Origin: Lewinellaceae bacterium
Lineage (GTDB): Bacteria; Bacteroidota; Bacteroidia; Chitinophagales; Saprospiraceae
Assembly: GCA_020636315.1 (NCBI GenBank)
Contig: JACJYA010000003.1
Span: 496,001 to 560,000, forward strand
Direction of reading: 5' to 3'
Length of the DNA stretch: 64,000 nucleotides
Every line of letters begins with the position of its first letter. The first letter of the stretch is position 1. This document shows positions 62,898 to 64,000 of this stretch, one piece after another. The position numbers and the translations under genes are program-made. The notes beneath the pieces are model-generated. The model had not been told where the DNA came from. It saw only the letters and a list, made by a program, of their open reading frames with translations, and ran no database searches.

Positions 62898-64000
62898 ATG
62901 CGCCGCCTTTTCCTCTACCTGCTACTATCAACAGCCTCTCTAACCGCATGGGCTCAGGAAAATCAGGAGTTGATGGTCCCTTTTTACTCTGAAACGCTGA
63001 GGGTCACCTACAACTCCAGCCTGCTGGTTCCGGAAAAGCCCGCGGTCAATGACCGCGCTCTGGCCCAGCACTTTCAGGCCCTCTCAAAGACAAACTTCTC
63101 CCCCCTTCTCCGCAGCCTTAGCCAGGCCAAAAAGGTGTTCCAACTCAACGACTGGTTTTATTTCCAACTGATGCGAAAGACGCTCAGCCAGCTGTATGAG
63201 GGCAGGAGCGATATTGAAAAAGAGCTAACCTGCTGGTTCCTGCTCTCCCAGGCCGGTTACGATACCCGGCTTGCCTATCTTGGAGAAGAGGTTTTCGTCT
63301 ATGTTTATACGGAAGATGCCGTATTTGAAGCTCCGGTGATCGAAGACCAGGGAAGGCAATTTGTTAACCTTACCGAGATCCGGACAGGAGGAGGCCGGCA
63401 GCGCGCCCTGTATTTACTCAACTTCCAGCCCAACCCACAGGGCAACGCATTCTCCTTTAAACTCACCAACCTGCCTTCATTGCGCCCCCGGGAAACCTCC
63501 GTCAAAATTCGCTTTCGCTTTCAGGGCCAGTGGCATGAACTGAATGTCAAAGCGGATGGGGCCATCCGGGAATATATGGCGGACTATCCCCTGATCGATG
63601 AATCCCAGTACCTTGACGTCCCCTTCTCTCCTACCCTTTCCTCTACGCTGCTGCCCCAGTTGCGCCAACTTACAAAAGGCAGGGCCGAATGGGAAATTGC
63701 TGAACTTCTGGCCGCACTGACCCGCTCCTCTTTTGCGTACAAAGAAGACAAGGAGTACTTCGGCTACAGCAAACCCATGGTCGCTGAGGAAGTGTTCCTC
63801 TACCCCTATTCTGACTGTGAAGACCGCTCCGCTCTGTATGTGCGCCTTGTCCAGGAACTCCTCGGCCTGCCGATGATCATTCTGGCCTACCCCGACCACC
63901 TGACCGTGGGAGTGGCCCTGCCTCAAACAAAGGGTGGGTTTGTTCGTTATAAAAGCAAAGCCTACTACATCTGTGACCCCACCGGCCCGGCCAACTCTGC
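62898..64000 (+). CDS. Secreted transglutaminase-like protein (3' end off window)
   Basis: At least 367 residues, open to the right edge. Signal peptide about 1-19 (MRRLFLYLLLSTASLTAWAQ). Near the end a transglutaminase-like (papain-fold) active site is visible: Cys in YPYSDCEDRSALYVRLVQELLGLP, His in YPDHLTVGVALP and Asp in YYICDPTGPANS, in the usual C-H-D order and spacing. The N-terminal ~290 residues are beta- and helix-mixed with no clear repeat. Family knowledge: such proteins may be peptidases or crosslinkers in the periplasm or on the surface. It follows queA by 86 bases. The true 3' end and any C-terminal sorting domain lie outside the window. Confidence 0.85.
   Translation, partial: MRRLFLYLLLSTASLTAWAQENQELMVPFYSETLRVTYNSSLLVPEKPAVNDRALAQHFQALSKTNFSPLLRSLSQAKKVFQLNDWFYFQLMRKTLSQLYEGRSDIEKELTCWFLLSQAGYDTRLAYLGEEVFVYVYTEDAVFEAPVIEDQGRQFVNLTEIRTGGGRQRALYLLNFQPNPQGNAFSFKLTNLPSLRPRETSVKIRFRFQGQWHELNVKADGAIREYMADYPLIDESQYLDVPFSPTLSSTLLPQLRQLTKGRAEWEIAELLAALTRSSFAYKEDKEYFGYSKPMVAEEVFLYPYSDCEDRSALYVRLVQELLGLPMIILAYPDHLTVGVALPQTKGGFVRYKSKAYYICDPTGPANS

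Overview
The window comes from the chromosome of a Bacteroidota bacterium, most likely a marine-type Saprospiria (Lewinella/Phaeodactylibacter-like). This is inferred from type IX secretion (T9SS) C-terminal sorting domains, a hybrid two-component regulator, a LytS/LytTR pair with a two-component propeller, a TamB/TamL pair whose TamL is a lipoprotein, the TTTG / TAnnTTTG promoter form, and the near absence of Shine-Dalgarno sequences. No plasmid, phage, integrase or CRISPR signature was seen. Most of the window is core chromosome with short intergenic gaps. The gaps carry many repeat families.

0-16.5 kb: a ThDP enzyme cut by the left edge (HACL2/ILVBL type); a sensor kinase with its LytTR response regulator; an SH3-domain secreted protein; pgi; a permease with a DUF302 partner; a 969-residue T9SS cargo protein; a hypothetical protein; a DASS-type anion transporter. 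16.5-25.3 kb: a CocE/NonD (S15) hydrolase, a beta-lactamase-fold lipoprotein, a small outer-membrane protein, an AraC regulator with a membrane N-terminus, an APC amino-acid permease and a DUF4407 protein. 25.3-35.2 kb: a small secreted ORF, a DUF1573 protein, two tiny membrane ORFs, a diheme cytochrome c, a DoxX-Gfo/Idh pair, a stand-alone LigD-type polymerase domain, a UPF0182 membrane protein and QueD.

35.2-43.3 kb: a complete tRNA-Arg(CCG) unit (promoter, tRNA, intrinsic terminator), a lipoprotein that is only a TonB-receptor plug domain, a MacB-type permease, a polyprenol-phosphate mannosyltransferase-like enzyme, a secreted barrel-like protein, two tandem paralogues resembling the catalytic domain of arginyl/leucyl-tRNA-protein transferases, and a two-repeat secreted protein. 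43.7-51.6 kb: a 1293-residue hybrid two-component regulator faces a modular T9SS adhesin-like gene that is broken by many single-base frameshifts, although its C-terminal sorting domain is intact. 52-64 kb: a cytochrome-c-peroxidase-like lipoprotein, a small secreted protein, TamB and TamL overlapping by 4 bp, queA with a well-matched Bacteroidota promoter, and a transglutaminase-like secreted protein cut by the right edge.

The least ordinary items are: (i) a repeated intergenic element (about 43.6 and 51.7 kb) with two interleaved inverted repeats whose first stem differs between copies but stays self-complementary; (ii) the tandem aminoacyl-transferase-like pair; (iii) the plug-only lipoprotein; (iv) the cluster of frameshifts confined to the modular T9SS gene; (v) two MITE-like palindromic elements; (vi) a pair of adjacent microprotein ORFs. 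All functional statements rest on reading motifs by eye. No database search was run.
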